DNA of 64,000 bases from a virus (IMGVR_UViG_3300025647_000019:29965-93964); one strand, 5' to 3'; shown: positions 8,271 to 17,219, counted from the first letter of the stretch. Made by a program: numbers and translations. Notes: generated by a model from the sequence alone, not told the origin.

Positions 8271-8303
8271 AAAGAGCTCTTATAATTCAAATAAGAGCTC
8301 TTT
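8271..8303 (-). terminator. Terminator between convergent genes (mainly for the tail tube gene)
   Basis: A 13-bp perfect inverted repeat (AAAGAGCTCTTAT and its complement) with loop AATTCAA. Read on the minus strand it is followed by seven or more U, so it ends the tail tube transcript; on the plus strand only a short TTT follows. A smaller inverted repeat (TTAAGGG/CCCTTAA, 8240-8264) lies beside it. Confidence 0.85.
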
Positions 8304-8321
8304 AATGTTGTTTGTTTTTAA

Positions 8322-8810
8322 TTAATAAGCTAGGATTGCTCTATCATATCTTATAGATACACTAATATCAGTTAAATCATCAGATCCATGATCTAGATCC
8401 CCAAAATCTACAGAAGTGATCATTGCTCCATAGATGACCCATTTTTCAACTTCTTCACCAGCTGGATCTAAGATTTTCAGAGAAAGATTCTTTTTATAAT
8501 TGGTAGCATATCCCATTTTACCAGTTGAATATTCAACGTGTTGTCTAACCCATTCCATTACCTTTTGGGAAGTAGAAGGACCAATGACATCAATAAATTT
8601 AATGTCCATTGATTCCCACTGTGTTTTACCAGCAACCCAAGATGTAGTATTCATATAATCAATTTGTTTTTCTGCAATAGTTAATTTTGGTCTTGCAGCA
8701 ACTTGAACCATCCATTCTGCAAAATCTAAGTCAGCAGGGAATTCAAGTATAAATCTATTTTTTCTTTTAGGTTCCAGGTCAACTGGAATTGGTCTCAACA
8801 TTTCAGCCAT
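8322..8810 (-). CDS. 19: Tail tube protein (T4 gp19-like)
   Basis: 162 residues, close to the length of T4 gp19 (163). The sequence starts MAEMLRPIPVDLEPKRKNRF and continues as a tube-fold beta barrel with features usual for the family: NRFILEFPADLD, the WMVQVAARP turn before the first helix, a WESMDIKFIDVIGPSTSQ segment, and a C-terminal beta strand pair (GAMITSVDFGDLD, then DLTDISVSIRYDRA). It polymerises into the inner tail tube inside the sheath. Unusually it is on the opposite strand to sheath, baseplate and tape measure; start ATG with GGAGAAC upstream on the minus strand. Confidence 0.9.
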   Translation of the reverse strand: MAEMLRPIPVDLEPKRKNRFILEFPADLDFAEWMVQVAARPKLTIAEKQIDYMNTTSWVAGKTQWESMDIKFIDVIGPSTSQKVMEWVRQHVEYSTGKMGYATNYKKNLSLKILDPAGEEVEKWVIYGAMITSVDFGDLDHGSDDLTDISVSIRYDRAILAY

Positions 8811-8867
8811 TATAGTTCTCCTTTATTCAATCTTATACCTCTTAGGGTATTTTTATTTCTTATCAAT

Positions 8868-8875
8868 TATAAATA
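8868..8875 (+). promoter_or_regulatory. T4-type late promoter (exact TATAAATA)
   Basis: Exact match to the T4 late -10 octamer, in the divergent gap between the minus-strand tube gene and the plus-strand tape measure gene. Transcription would begin about 6 nt downstream, inside the longest open frame, which fixes the tape measure start at 8941 rather than 8875. Confidence 0.75.
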
Positions 8876-8940
8876 TGCACAACAATTTTTTGTTCTTGAA
8901 GTTACAAGATATTTATTCATATCTAACAAAAGGATTAAAT

Positions 8941-11025
8941 ATGGCTGATAATAATATTATGAGCAATCAAGAGAATTTTTTAAAGGGATTTTCTAGTTCC
9001 GTAACTAAAATGAGTGGAGCTATAGCTTCTTTTGTAGCAGGAGTTGATGCTTTTAATAGTGGAAATTTTGAATTTGTTAGTATGTTAGAAAAATGGGGAA
9101 AAACTTTTTCATTTACTAATATAATTTTAACTCTTGAAAAAATGACCCGAGAATATAATGATGCTCGTCTTGAATTAGCTAAAACTTTTGGTGTTTATGG
9201 TGAACGAAGAACTGGATTGATGAGCATCCTTCAAGATGAACGACAAGAATTTATAAGATATGGAATAGGATTAAATGAATCTTTAGAAACAACTCTAGCT
9301 TTATCAGATAAATTTGGCTCTATTGATTTTGTTACTTCACAGCAAGGTTTAATTTCAACAACAGCTTTAATATCCAAATCATTTAATGTTTCTGCTGAAG
9401 CTGCTGCAGAATTAACTTCCCAATTTGCCTTATTTGCCGGTAGAGATGCTTTAGAAATCAAAGATACTATGGAATATATGGCAACAATGGCTGATGCAGC
9501 TGGAGTTTCTACTTCTGCTGTATTTGAAAATATGAAAAGTGCTGCTAATGTCATGTATCTTTTCAATCTTCAAGGGGCTAATGCAGATAAAAAAATGGCA
9601 GATCTAGCAGTATTTGCTACTGGAATTGGTTTAGATCTTGGTTCTGCAACTACAGCTTTAAAAGCTATGAGGGATCCCATGAATGCTATAAAAGCTTCGG
9701 CTGAATTAGCTAGAGTGGGAATTATGACTACGAGTACGGAATTAATGTCCATGTCTTTTGGAGGACCAGAAGCTCAACAATCAGGTTTGATAAACCTTCT
9801 TTCCCAATTACAAGGATTTGATCCTGCAATCCAAGCACAACAATTTGAAGTAATTGCGGATAAATTGGGACAATCTCCGGAACAAATAGCTAAGTCCTTT
9901 GAAAGAATGGAAAAAGTTGGATTTAATAAATTAATCGCTGGTGATGCTGAAGCTCTTAAAGAATTAGAAAACATGGCAGAAGCAAGTATGGGATTTACTG
10001 CAAGATTAGATGCTTTAATGAAGAGTTTATTTACAGCATTAGATCCTATTGCTACAATGGTTTTCCCTGCTTTAGATGCAGTTTTTAAATGGCTAGCAGA
10101 ACATGTTAAAATTACTAGGGGAATAGCAATAGCAGTTACAGGTATATTTTTACTTCAAAAAAGTCAAGCAGTTAGAAAAGCCGTTGGAGGAGCATTTTCG
10201 GGAGCAGCTCAAACCTTATTATTAAAAGGAATGGATCAAAGGGGGGGAACTGGATCTGTTTCGGGATGGTTAGCTGATAGATTTTTTCCTGCTGCTTCTA
10301 TATCAGCACCTTCAACCCCTTCAGCACCAACTACACCGGGCGGTCCGGGTTTTGGGGGTATTACAGGAAAAGACCTTATGCAAGGAGCAGCAGGAGTATT
10401 AATAATGGCCGGAGCATTATTTGTTATGGCTAAATCTTTTCAAGAATTTGAAAAATTAGATAATGGTTGGGAAACATTTGGTTTAGCCGCAGCTTCAATT
10501 GCTGCTCTTGGATTAATAACTGCTGGATTAGGTTTAATTGCTACTCCATTAATGGCCGGAGGAGCAGCTTTAGCTGCTGCTTCTGTCGGATTTGCCGTTT
10601 TTGGATGGGCAATGGGAATTTTTTCTAATGGTATTTCACCTTTATTGGGATATGGAGAAGATTTAGCTTTAATTGGAAAAGGCCTTATGAGTATATTTGG
10701 GGCTATAGCTTTAATGCCTATTGCTACAGTTGGGGGACTTATAGGTAGCATTTTCGGCGGAACTTCTACAATGATTCGTCCATTAGAAGAACTTTTACAA
10801 TTTGCACAAAATGATTTAACACCACTTAAAGAGTTAGGTGAAGTTCTAACTAAAATTAGTCTAGCAATGGAATCAATTTCAGATTCACAATTATCAGGAC
10901 TTCAAGCCGATATTAATACTGCCGGTCGAGGTGGGGGAGTACCATTACAAAATAATATTCGAATTGATTTAGATGGTAGAAAATTATGGGATAGTATGTA
11001 CGAATCAAAAGCAGGTAAGAAATAA
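8941..11025 (+). CDS. Tail tape measure protein
   Basis: 694 residues. Long helical N-terminal and central region, then Ala/Gly-rich hydrophobic segments from about residue 405 on (GIAIAVTGIFLL; GAAGVLIMAGALFVMA; further segments to about 620), as in tape measure proteins that span the tube and later insert in membrane. A Pro/Thr-rich linker sits near residue 460. The start at 8941 is chosen because it follows AAAGGATTAAAT and the late promoter lies just upstream; the open frame extends 22 residues further, but that ATG overlaps the promoter. At about 1.5 A per residue the tail would be roughly 100 nm (general rule, not measured). Confidence 0.85.
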   Translation: MADNNIMSNQENFLKGFSSSVTKMSGAIASFVAGVDAFNSGNFEFVSMLEKWGKTFSFTNIILTLEKMTREYNDARLELAKTFGVYGERRTGLMSILQDERQEFIRYGIGLNESLETTLALSDKFGSIDFVTSQQGLISTTALISKSFNVSAEAAAELTSQFALFAGRDALEIKDTMEYMATMADAAGVSTSAVFENMKSAANVMYLFNLQGANADKKMADLAVFATGIGLDLGSATTALKAMRDPMNAIKASAELARVGIMTTSTELMSMSFGGPEAQQSGLINLLSQLQGFDPAIQAQQFEVIADKLGQSPEQIAKSFERMEKVGFNKLIAGDAEALKELENMAEASMGFTARLDALMKSLFTALDPIATMVFPALDAVFKWLAEHVKITRGIAIAVTGIFLLQKSQAVRKAVGGAFSGAAQTLLLKGMDQRGGTGSVSGWLADRFFPAASISAPSTPSAPTTPGGPGFGGITGKDLMQGAAGVLIMAGALFVMAKSFQEFEKLDNGWETFGLAAASIAALGLITAGLGLIATPLMAGGAALAAASVGFAVFGWAMGIFSNGISPLLGYGEDLALIGKGLMSIFGAIALMPIATVGGLIGSIFGGTSTMIRPLEELLQFAQNDLTPLKELGEVLTKISLAMESISDSQLSGLQADINTAGRGGGVPLQNNIRIDLDGRKLWDSMYESKAGKK

Positions 11026-12182
11026 TGAAAAAAATTCCTTGGACAAAATATAATGAATATGTTGGACAATCTAGACTAAAAAGTAAAATAGACGAGATTA
11101 ATAAATTTGAATCTACTTATGATATCACTGCTGAATCAGAAAGAGAATATGAAAGACAAAGGGCTTTGAATAAAAGTAATGCAGTAAAAAATGCTGTAGA
11201 AGCTCTTTATGAAAAAGGAGCAACGGCAGTAGAGAATTTTGCATTTAATAGTGCAAAATCTGTTTTATTTGGTGGAGGACAAATTCCGGGAATTACGGGA
11301 AGTCTTCCCGATGCTTCTACTCTTCTTCCCCCAAGAGCAGTTGGACCACTTGAAGAAATGCCTTATGCAACTTTATTTACTGATTCAATTATGCTTCAAA
11401 ATGTAGTGTCAAAAACAATGATAGCTGCTGAGCATAGACTCAAAGCTAAATTAGCAACACATAAAACAGCTGATGGAATTGCTCCAAACAAATGGTATAA
11501 AGAACCTGGACTTCAATCTCCAGCAGATTTTTTCGATATAAACAGATTTACTTTTGCTATTCGAAATAAAGCATATACATATACAACTGTAAATCCTCCC
11601 CCGGGAGTATATCAAGATCCAAATGGAATATATCAAGCATTTCCTGCATATATTAAAACTTTTAATGAAAATCTTGGAGCTACTTGGGATGCAGTTCATT
11701 TTATAAATGCAACTGAAGACAAATATATTTATCAAAAAGGGGATAGAAGTTTTACTCTTGAGTTTATTTTATTTGCAACTCATGCCTCAGATTTAGAAAG
11801 TTCAACAATTGAACTTGAACAAAGTAGAACTAATAATGCTATGGGGATTCCAGATATAAAATTTTATAGTTTGTTTAGTGCTTATGAATTGGAATTTGCT
11901 TTGGAATTTTTAAACAAATTAATAAGACCTAAAATTGTAAATGATGTTATAACTGAAGTTCCTTTCTGTGAGTTAACCCTTGGAAATATGTTCAATAAGC
12001 AAAAATGTATTTTCGATGGGGTTTCCTTAAATTATGATCTACTTTGGGATTTGAATATGGAAAGTCCCGGCTATTTAAAACCTAAAATGGTTGAAGTTAC
12101 TTTAACCGGTAAATTCCTTCATGACAATCCTTCTACAGATACAAGATATTATGCTATTAATTCGAAGGCGGTATCCTCTTGA
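11025..12182 (+). CDS. Baseplate / tail-tube initiator protein (gp48/gp54-type candidate)
   Basis: 385 residues, following the tape measure gene with a TAATG overlap. N-terminal third is helical and charged; the C-terminal half is beta-rich and ends with a region (LTLGNMFNKQKCIFDGVSLN, later PKMVEVTLTGKFLHD) typical of baseplate proteins that share the tube fold and nucleate tube assembly. Position between tape measure and a gp53-like protein fits a tube-initiator or hub-cap role. I infer this from pattern and order; a wedge component remains possible. Confidence 0.55.
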   Translation: MKKIPWTKYNEYVGQSRLKSKIDEINKFESTYDITAESEREYERQRALNKSNAVKNAVEALYEKGATAVENFAFNSAKSVLFGGGQIPGITGSLPDASTLLPPRAVGPLEEMPYATLFTDSIMLQNVVSKTMIAAEHRLKAKLATHKTADGIAPNKWYKEPGLQSPADFFDINRFTFAIRNKAYTYTTVNPPPGVYQDPNGIYQAFPAYIKTFNENLGATWDAVHFINATEDKYIYQKGDRSFTLEFILFATHASDLESSTIELEQSRTNNAMGIPDIKFYSLFSAYELEFALEFLNKLIRPKIVNDVITEVPFCELTLGNMFNKQKCIFDGVSLNYDLLWDLNMESPGYLKPKMVEVTLTGKFLHDNPSTDTRYYAINSKAVSS

Positions 12183-12427
12183 TTAACAAATATAAATCAA
12201 ATATCGATTTTACAAAAAAAATAAATAGAAGAGAAACAGATGTTTATATCGAAATAAATGATCAAGATAGGTTTGATCGTATTTCATATAGAGCGTATGG
12301 GGATCCTCAATATTGGTGGTTGATTCTTCAAGCAAATGGATATCAAATTGAATTTGATGTTGAAGCGGGAGAATTAATTCGAATTCCATATCCCTTATCT
12401 GCTGCTTTATCTGATATAGAGGTTTAA
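12179..12427 (+). CDS. Small baseplate protein, gp53 / LysM-like
   Basis: 82 residues starting at TTG (12179), overlapping the previous stop. It contains RFDRISYRAYGDPQYWWLIL followed by QAN, the signature of gp53/tail-protein-X type baseplate wedge proteins, where a LysM-like fold carries the Y-G-x-x-x-Y-W-W motif, and ends in a short strand pair (VEAGELIRIPYP). These proteins join the baseplate wedge to the hub or bind peptidoglycan-like surfaces. Assignment by motif is fairly safe; start codon is less certain. Confidence 0.75.
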   Translation: MINKYKSNIDFTKKINRRETDVYIEINDQDRFDRISYRAYGDPQYWWLILQANGYQIEFDVEAGELIRIPYPLSAALSDIEV

Positions 12428-12428
12428 A

Positions 12429-14156
12429 ATGAGAATAGAAGGTCTCTTAAATTCTTCGTATGTTCGACTATGGTATACTAATCCCGACTTAGATCAAGAA
12501 AATAAATATATCATTGGAACTGATCCTGAAAGACCAGTAAAAAGTAGAATTGAAACTCTTGGAGGAGGAATTAAAGATTTCACTGTTAAAGTGGAAGGTC
12601 AAAATATTATAGTTTCTACAGTATTTGTTGTTCCCTTTCAAACTTTAAATTTATCCCAAGATCCAGATTTGAATAATGAAATTGAAAATTTATTTAATTT
12701 GAATAATACTTGGGGAGCTCAACTCGGAAGAGGTGAGAAAAATGATTTTTGTTGGATTCCAAATTTAAGAGTTGGTGAATCCCAAATTGAATATTCAACA
12801 AGTATTAGAGGAATTGAAATTTCTTTAACTCTTCATGGGGCTCTTTTTTCTCTTTTGAATTATATTAAATTATCCAATCTAAAAAAATATGATATACAAT
12901 ATGGGAGAAATTCTTTTTCTGAAGATAATTTAATTGATCCTTCCTTAGGATTTATAACATTAAGAAATGTTGTAACTGCTATTTTGAATTCTTGTAAAAG
13001 ATATATTGCTTTGTCTTCAGCAGAAAGATTGGCTATTAATGACCCAACCTTTGTACCTCCTCCAATTATTGAAACTCCTGATTTACCTTTCTTTCAGAAT
13101 GAAAATGTTCCTTTACCCCCTGGTGTAGAACTTCCTCCTGCTCCGCCAATTAATTCGGAGAATTTACCAGCAGATCAATTGGAAAAATTAAGGGTATATG
13201 AAGAGGAAGATGCAATATTAGGGGCTACTCCTGATTTAATTCCTTCATTTTCTGATTTAAGAAAAATTATTGTAGCAAAAACCCCTGAAGAAGGATTAGA
13301 AGTTTATAATAAATCTTGGAATGGAAAATTAATTAAAACAAATAATCTTAAAAAGCTTTATGAAGAATTAAGTGCAAATGATAGAACTTCTGTTCAAGCT
13401 TATTTGTCAGCTTTATTAAATGAAAAAGCTTTACAAATGGTTCCTGCTCCCCAAATTTCAGTTAAAAGGTCCGGACTGTCTATATTAGTAATACCAATTG
13501 GGGCTATTCAGGGAGCCGGGTTTTCGGAATTTGAAGTAAAAGAAGATGGTCAAATTTCAGACAAATATAATAGTTCAGATTATTCAGATGAATATTTTAA
13601 TTTACAAAAGGTCGGAAATGTGGTATTATCAGTTCAGGCTAGTACAAATAAAGGTGAGCAAACTCTTGCTTCAATCTCTCAAGCAAAAAGACTGGCTGAA
13701 AATGATGCAGCAGATCAAGAACTTAGTATTTACAATTTCTTAGAAAAAACTTCTAAAGAGATTACTGTTGAAATGATCGGAGCCCCAAAATTAACTTATT
13801 ATGATAATGTTAATATAGAATTTTTGAGTTCGGTTTTTACTGGTAACTATAAAATTATTTCTTTCACTCATAAAGTAAATGGAAACCAATTTACAACTGA
13901 ATTCGAAGCTATCAGGCTTGAAAAAGGAATTTCATCTTCTGCAAATAATGCTGCCGCAGATGAAATTTCAAAGGAAAAAAGAAAAAAAGAATTTGAAGAA
14001 GGATTAAATTTCTTTGAAAGAATGTTTGGAAAGTTGGATACCTCAGAAATAAATATTATCCCTGAGGGTCAAACAATGACAGAAGCAGCAGAACAACTTA
14101 GAAATGAGACTGGTTCGGGTTTACCTTATAATCGGTGGAGAAGAGATTCGAATTAA
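12429..14156 (+). CDS. Baseplate central hub protein (gp27 / gpD-like)
   Basis: 575 residues. The N-terminal domain (strands around residues 50-180) and the C-terminal 80 residues (SKEITVEMIGAPKLTYYDNV, then GNYKIISFTHKVNGNQFTTE) match the pattern of phage late-control/hub proteins that form the trimeric ring beneath the tube. A Pro-rich linker (PPGVELPPAPP, about residue 230) separates the two halves. There is no lysozyme motif, so peptidoglycan cutting, if any, must come from another protein. Good ribosome site (GAGGTTTAAA). Ends the baseplate block. Confidence 0.7.
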   Translation: MRIEGLLNSSYVRLWYTNPDLDQENKYIIGTDPERPVKSRIETLGGGIKDFTVKVEGQNIIVSTVFVVPFQTLNLSQDPDLNNEIENLFNLNNTWGAQLGRGEKNDFCWIPNLRVGESQIEYSTSIRGIEISLTLHGALFSLLNYIKLSNLKKYDIQYGRNSFSEDNLIDPSLGFITLRNVVTAILNSCKRYIALSSAERLAINDPTFVPPPIIETPDLPFFQNENVPLPPGVELPPAPPINSENLPADQLEKLRVYEEEDAILGATPDLIPSFSDLRKIIVAKTPEEGLEVYNKSWNGKLIKTNNLKKLYEELSANDRTSVQAYLSALLNEKALQMVPAPQISVKRSGLSILVIPIGAIQGAGFSEFEVKEDGQISDKYNSSDYSDEYFNLQKVGNVVLSVQASTNKGEQTLASISQAKRLAENDAADQELSIYNFLEKTSKEITVEMIGAPKLTYYDNVNIEFLSSVFTGNYKIISFTHKVNGNQFTTEFEAIRLEKGISSSANNAAADEISKEKRKKEFEEGLNFFERMFGKLDTSEINIIPEGQTMTEAAEQLRNETGSGLPYNRWRRDSN

Positions 14157-14171
14157 AAGGGGGATTATCCC

Positions 14172-14915
14172 ATGGTTATTTGTAATATTGTTTATGACAA
14201 GAAAGACGATTGTCTTCAGAAGTATCTTGATCTTCCATTTATTAATGCTGCAGATAAACATTGGAAAGTTAAAAGAAATATTCCAACGCTAATTTATGGA
14301 TTTAAATTAGCAAAAGAATTATATCCAAATGAAATTGATCCTCATAATAATTGCATCAGAACTAATGGTCTTTTAAATTGGTCGTATAGCATTGAAGAAT
14401 TTGAAAATAAATGTTGGCTTGATTCTTGGATTACACAATCCATTGAAAAACATTTAAGGTGTGTTCCGAATAATATTGATGTTATTTTTAATAAATCTTT
14501 TGAATTGAAAGCTTTTTTGGAAAAAATAGATCCTTTTCCTCTTGTCCATGCAGGTAAACATGAAATTTACATTGCAGAAAAAAGGGATTGGGATAATGCT
14601 TGTATTATTCATTCCTTTCAAATGGACAATCTGACTTATGCTGGAATTGATCCAGAAACTTTCTATTACGAATTGTTGAATTATTTCGAAAATAGATGTG
14701 TAGTTCTTTCTACAAATGACATTGATTTTACTAGAATAAAAAATACTCCGATCTCATTTCAAGATTTATCTTTGGCTAGTCAAAATGAATCTATAGATAT
14801 TCAAAAGATAATCAGAACATTTTCTTCGTTTATTCCTCTTTCAAAAGAAATGGTTCTTACTTATTTTCTGAAACATGACCTTTATTCTAAGACCCTTTTT
14901 CACAGTTTTTTATGA
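14172..14915 (+). CDS. Unknown protein upstream of mini-polymerase
   Basis: 247 residues, mixed alpha/beta, acidic and Asn/Asp-rich, with no membrane segment and no motif I can name. AAGGGGG lies upstream of the ATG. It is 100 nt before the small family A polymerase gene and separated from it by the shared ATACTATAGTCC leader motif. The repeated aromatic pattern (RTNGLLNWSY, CWLDSWITQS) hints at an alpha-helical fold. A partner of the polymerase is possible from location alone. Confidence 0.5.
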   Translation: MVICNIVYDKKDDCLQKYLDLPFINAADKHWKVKRNIPTLIYGFKLAKELYPNEIDPHNNCIRTNGLLNWSYSIEEFENKCWLDSWITQSIEKHLRCVPNNIDVIFNKSFELKAFLEKIDPFPLVHAGKHEIYIAEKRDWDNACIIHSFQMDNLTYAGIDPETFYYELLNYFENRCVVLSTNDIDFTRIKNTPISFQDLSLASQNESIDIQKIIRTFSSFIPLSKEMVLTYFLKHDLYSKTLFHSFL

Positions 14916-14930
14916 TTTAAATCTTTGTCC

Positions 14931-14948
14931 ATACTATAGTCCGTAGGA
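14931..14948 (+). promoter_or_regulatory. Leader motif ATACTATAGTCCgTAGGA (copy 1)
   Basis: 18 nt identical, except one base, to 54111-54128; both sit just before a ribosome site and a gene. It includes a TACTAT element with TTTATG 17 nt upstream (14909-14914), so it may be a promoter -10 region rather than an operator. Confidence 0.45.
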
Positions 14949-15015
14949 AAGAACTAAATTGAGTACAGACAAAAAAAATGAAGAAAAACATATGGTTTTT
15001 AAGGAGAACGTATCA

Positions 15016-15903
15016 ATGAATGATACCAAAAGACATTATGATAGATTAATTGCTGCTTCTAAGGCAGAACAGATCTTGGGTAAGAGTAAAATTTATGTAA
15101 ATGTCCCGGCTTTGAAGATCATAAATAAGCTTAGACCAACAAAAGAACGAAATCAATATCTGATTAATTCTATTGATACAGGATATATTCAAACCAAATA
15201 TAGTTCTAAAGATAAGATTACTGCTAGGATGTTTACTACTCCCGGGAATTTAAATCTAATCACTCTTTCAGATGAGGATATTTTAAATTGTATTGTTTCA
15301 AAATATGGAAGAGAAGGTATTTTAGTTGAATTGGATTTTAAACAATTCGAACCGACAATTATGTCAAAGCTTATAGGATACTCATTTGATGGGGACATTC
15401 ACACAATAGTAAGTAAAAAATTAAAAATGACTCGTAATGATGCTAAAATATTAAACAATGCTTATTTTTATGGAGCATCAGAAGAAACTATCAACCAAAA
15501 ATTTTATGTAGGGGGGGATATAAAGGATTATCTTGATATGATGGAGGACTTTAATAATGCAAAAGATAAATTTTTAGAACCCCATTTAGAAATGTATGAA
15601 AAAAATGGATATATTATTAATCCTTATGGAAGAAAAGTGTTTCCAAGAGAAAAAAGAAATATATTTAATAACATGATACAATCTACTGGTTCTGATATCC
15701 TGATTGATACTATCATCAAATTAAATCAAGAAAACTTAAATGTAATCTTACACCGATTTGATTCTTTATTTTTTGATTTAAAGAAATTAAATATATATTT
15801 AGAATTAGAGGAAATAATTACTATAATGACTGAGAATAATTATAACTTAGAGGTCTCAGTTTTAGTGGGAAAGAATTTAAATAAACTTAAGAAACTCAAT
15901 TAA
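15016..15903 (+). CDS. Minimal family A DNA polymerase (palm and fingers only)
   Basis: 295 residues with all three family A polymerase motifs in order: motif A DFKQFEP (Asp107, Glu112 in the place of the PolI steric-gate Glu710), motif B R140-x3-K144-x7-Y152-G153, the NMIQSTGSD helix (residues 219-227, like PolI QGTAAD), and motif C HRFDSLFFD (Asp249). A nucleic-acid-contact segment (ITARMFTTPGNLN) precedes motif A. There is no exonuclease domain and little or no thumb; usual PolA enzymes exceed 550 residues. ATG 15016 follows AAGGAG at nine bases; an in-frame TTG at 14959 with AGGAAAG is the alternative start. Catalysis is inferred, not shown; motif C has Ser after Asp, as in T7 RNA polymerase. 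Confidence 0.7.
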   Translation: MNDTKRHYDRLIAASKAEQILGKSKIYVNVPALKIINKLRPTKERNQYLINSIDTGYIQTKYSSKDKITARMFTTPGNLNLITLSDEDILNCIVSKYGREGILVELDFKQFEPTIMSKLIGYSFDGDIHTIVSKKLKMTRNDAKILNNAYFYGASEETINQKFYVGGDIKDYLDMMEDFNNAKDKFLEPHLEMYEKNGYIINPYGRKVFPREKRNIFNNMIQSTGSDILIDTIIKLNQENLNVILHRFDSLFFDLKKLNIYLELEEIITIMTENNYNLEVSVLVGKNLNKLKKLN

Positions 15904-15906
15904 AAT

Positions 15907-16302
15907 ATGAAATCAATACTTCTATTGTCGTTTATAAACAAAGACCAAATCTATTTAGCATTAGATAAAATATCCGAAACTTTAAATATAAAAAAAAGTC
16001 AAATTTTTGTATTTAAAATCCAGGATACTGAAGAATTGATTGTAACTTATAATTTAAATCCAAATTATACCAATATTAAATTTAATTCAATTTGGCCAAA
16101 TACTATTTCTATTCACAGAAAAAAACAAACTAATACATTATATTCTTTAAATGCTATGAACGAACTTATTAAGAAAAAAAATGGTGGGGTTTTTAAAAAA
16201 GAATATGCTCTTCATTGGGAAGATTTTAAAAATTCTTTAATGATAATTAAAAACGGGAAACTTAAAATTCTAAAAATTCAACTTGTCAAAATAAACCAAT
16301 AA
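15907..16302 (+). CDS. Small conserved-looking unknown next to mini-polymerase
   Basis: 131 residues, lysine-rich and basic at the C-terminus (KNGKLKILKIQLVKINQ). The N-terminal part looks like an alpha/beta domain (KSILLLSFINKDQIYLALDK); the middle has NTISIHRKKQTNTLYSLNAM, a run that reads as a conserved core. It begins 3 nt after the polymerase gene, so both are co-transcribed. No catalytic motif recognised; a polymerase partner or nucleic-acid binder is only a guess from charge and position. Confidence 0.5.
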   Translation: MKSILLLSFINKDQIYLALDKISETLNIKKSQIFVFKIQDTEELIVTYNLNPNYTNIKFNSIWPNTISIHRKKQTNTLYSLNAMNELIKKKNGGVFKKEYALHWEDFKNSLMIIKNGKLKILKIQLVKINQ

Positions 16303-16309
16303 AAAAAGA

Positions 16310-16338
16310 TTTACAAATTCCAAACAACGTGTTAAAAT
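16310..16338 (+). promoter_or_regulatory. Sigma70-type promoter before gp32
   Basis: TTTACA (16310-16315), 17-nt spacer, TAAAAT (16333-16338). One of six promoters here with the same -35 form and identical spacing. An 80-nt leader precedes the gp32 start. Confidence 0.75.
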
Positions 16339-16418
16339 AGGGCACGTTTACAACAGTGGTAATATTGCCACAACTCAACGTACAGCGATCAGCGGTACAA
16401 CTTTATAGGAGGTCCAAT

Positions 16419-17219
16419 ATGGACATAAAAGCACTCAAAGAAAAACTAAACAAACTTCAATCTCAAAACAAAAGCGGCGGATCAAATATTTTTCTTAAGC
16501 AAACTGAAGAGCCACAGATGATTCGAATTCTACCTTATCCTCACAATCCGGATAAAGATCCATATATTGAAATCTATTGGCATTATGATATTGCTGGCTA
16601 TAGATCTATTTTCTGTCCTCAGGAAAATCTTGGCGAGCCATGTCCCATTTGTAAATTGTCAGCAGAATTTCTTTCAATGGGAGGAAAGGAAAATTGGAAG
16701 ATTCATAAACAACTAGAAGCAAAAATTCGTACTTATTCCCCCGTAATTGTTCGGGGTAGAGAAGAAGAACTAGGGGTTAAGCTTTATGGTTATGGTGTAC
16801 AAATTTATGAGGATCTCTTGACTACTTCAGTTGAAGAAGGGGATATTGCAGATCTTAAAACTGGTCACGATTTAAGTGTCAAGCAAATTCCAGTTGGAGC
16901 GCCAGGAAATGACACTACTTATCCAAAGCCTATTTGCAAGGTTCAATTTAAAGAATCACCAGCACTTGAAGACACTGCTCTTTTGAAAAAGCTTTTGAAG
17001 AGTATTCCTGATTATAAGGAGGATCGAGAAGCCTTTCCCCTTATGACTTATCAAGAGCTATCTGAAATTGTAAATAAGCTTAAAACCGAAGAAGATGAAA
17101 GTTCCTTTGAAGATGATATGGATGATGTTTTTGAGGAAAAGACTGAAAAGCCTAGTACCTCAGTTAAAGCTTCAACCGTTGATATTGATGAACTTGATGC
17201 TCTTCTAGAGGAAGATTAA
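16419..17219 (+). CDS. 32: Single-stranded DNA-binding protein (T4 gp32-like)
   Basis: 266 residues. N-terminal basic helix (DIKALKEKLNKLQSQNKSGG) for cooperative binding, a core OB-fold with a zinc site (His55, Cys66, Cys75, Cys78; the C-P-I-C turn is clear), then an acidic flexible tail (DEDESS-like run from residue 225 and a final LDALLEED) that binds replication proteins. This is the full gp32 architecture, slightly shorter than T4 (301). The start ATG at 16419 follows GGAGG at 16408; the open frame extends upstream to a GTG but that part overlaps the leader. It coats ssDNA during replication and recombination. Confidence 0.92.
   Translation: MDIKALKEKLNKLQSQNKSGGSNIFLKQTEEPQMIRILPYPHNPDKDPYIEIYWHYDIAGYRSIFCPQENLGEPCPICKLSAEFLSMGGKENWKIHKQLEAKIRTYSPVIVRGREEELGVKLYGYGVQIYEDLLTTSVEEGDIADLKTGHDLSVKQIPVGAPGNDTTYPKPICKVQFKESPALEDTALLKKLLKSIPDYKEDREAFPLMTYQELSEIVNKLKTEEDESSFEDDMDDVFEEKTEKPSTSVKASTVDIDELDALLEED

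Noticed and set aside
8875-8940. Longer start of the tape measure protein at ATG 8875
   Set aside because: The exact late promoter TATAAATA overlaps this ATG, so the message would begin downstream; 8941 has a good ribosome site.
9231-10751. Several minus-strand open frames inside the tape measure gene
   Set aside because: Antisense shadows of an Ala/Gly/Ser-rich protein; no ribosome sites and no recognisable motifs.
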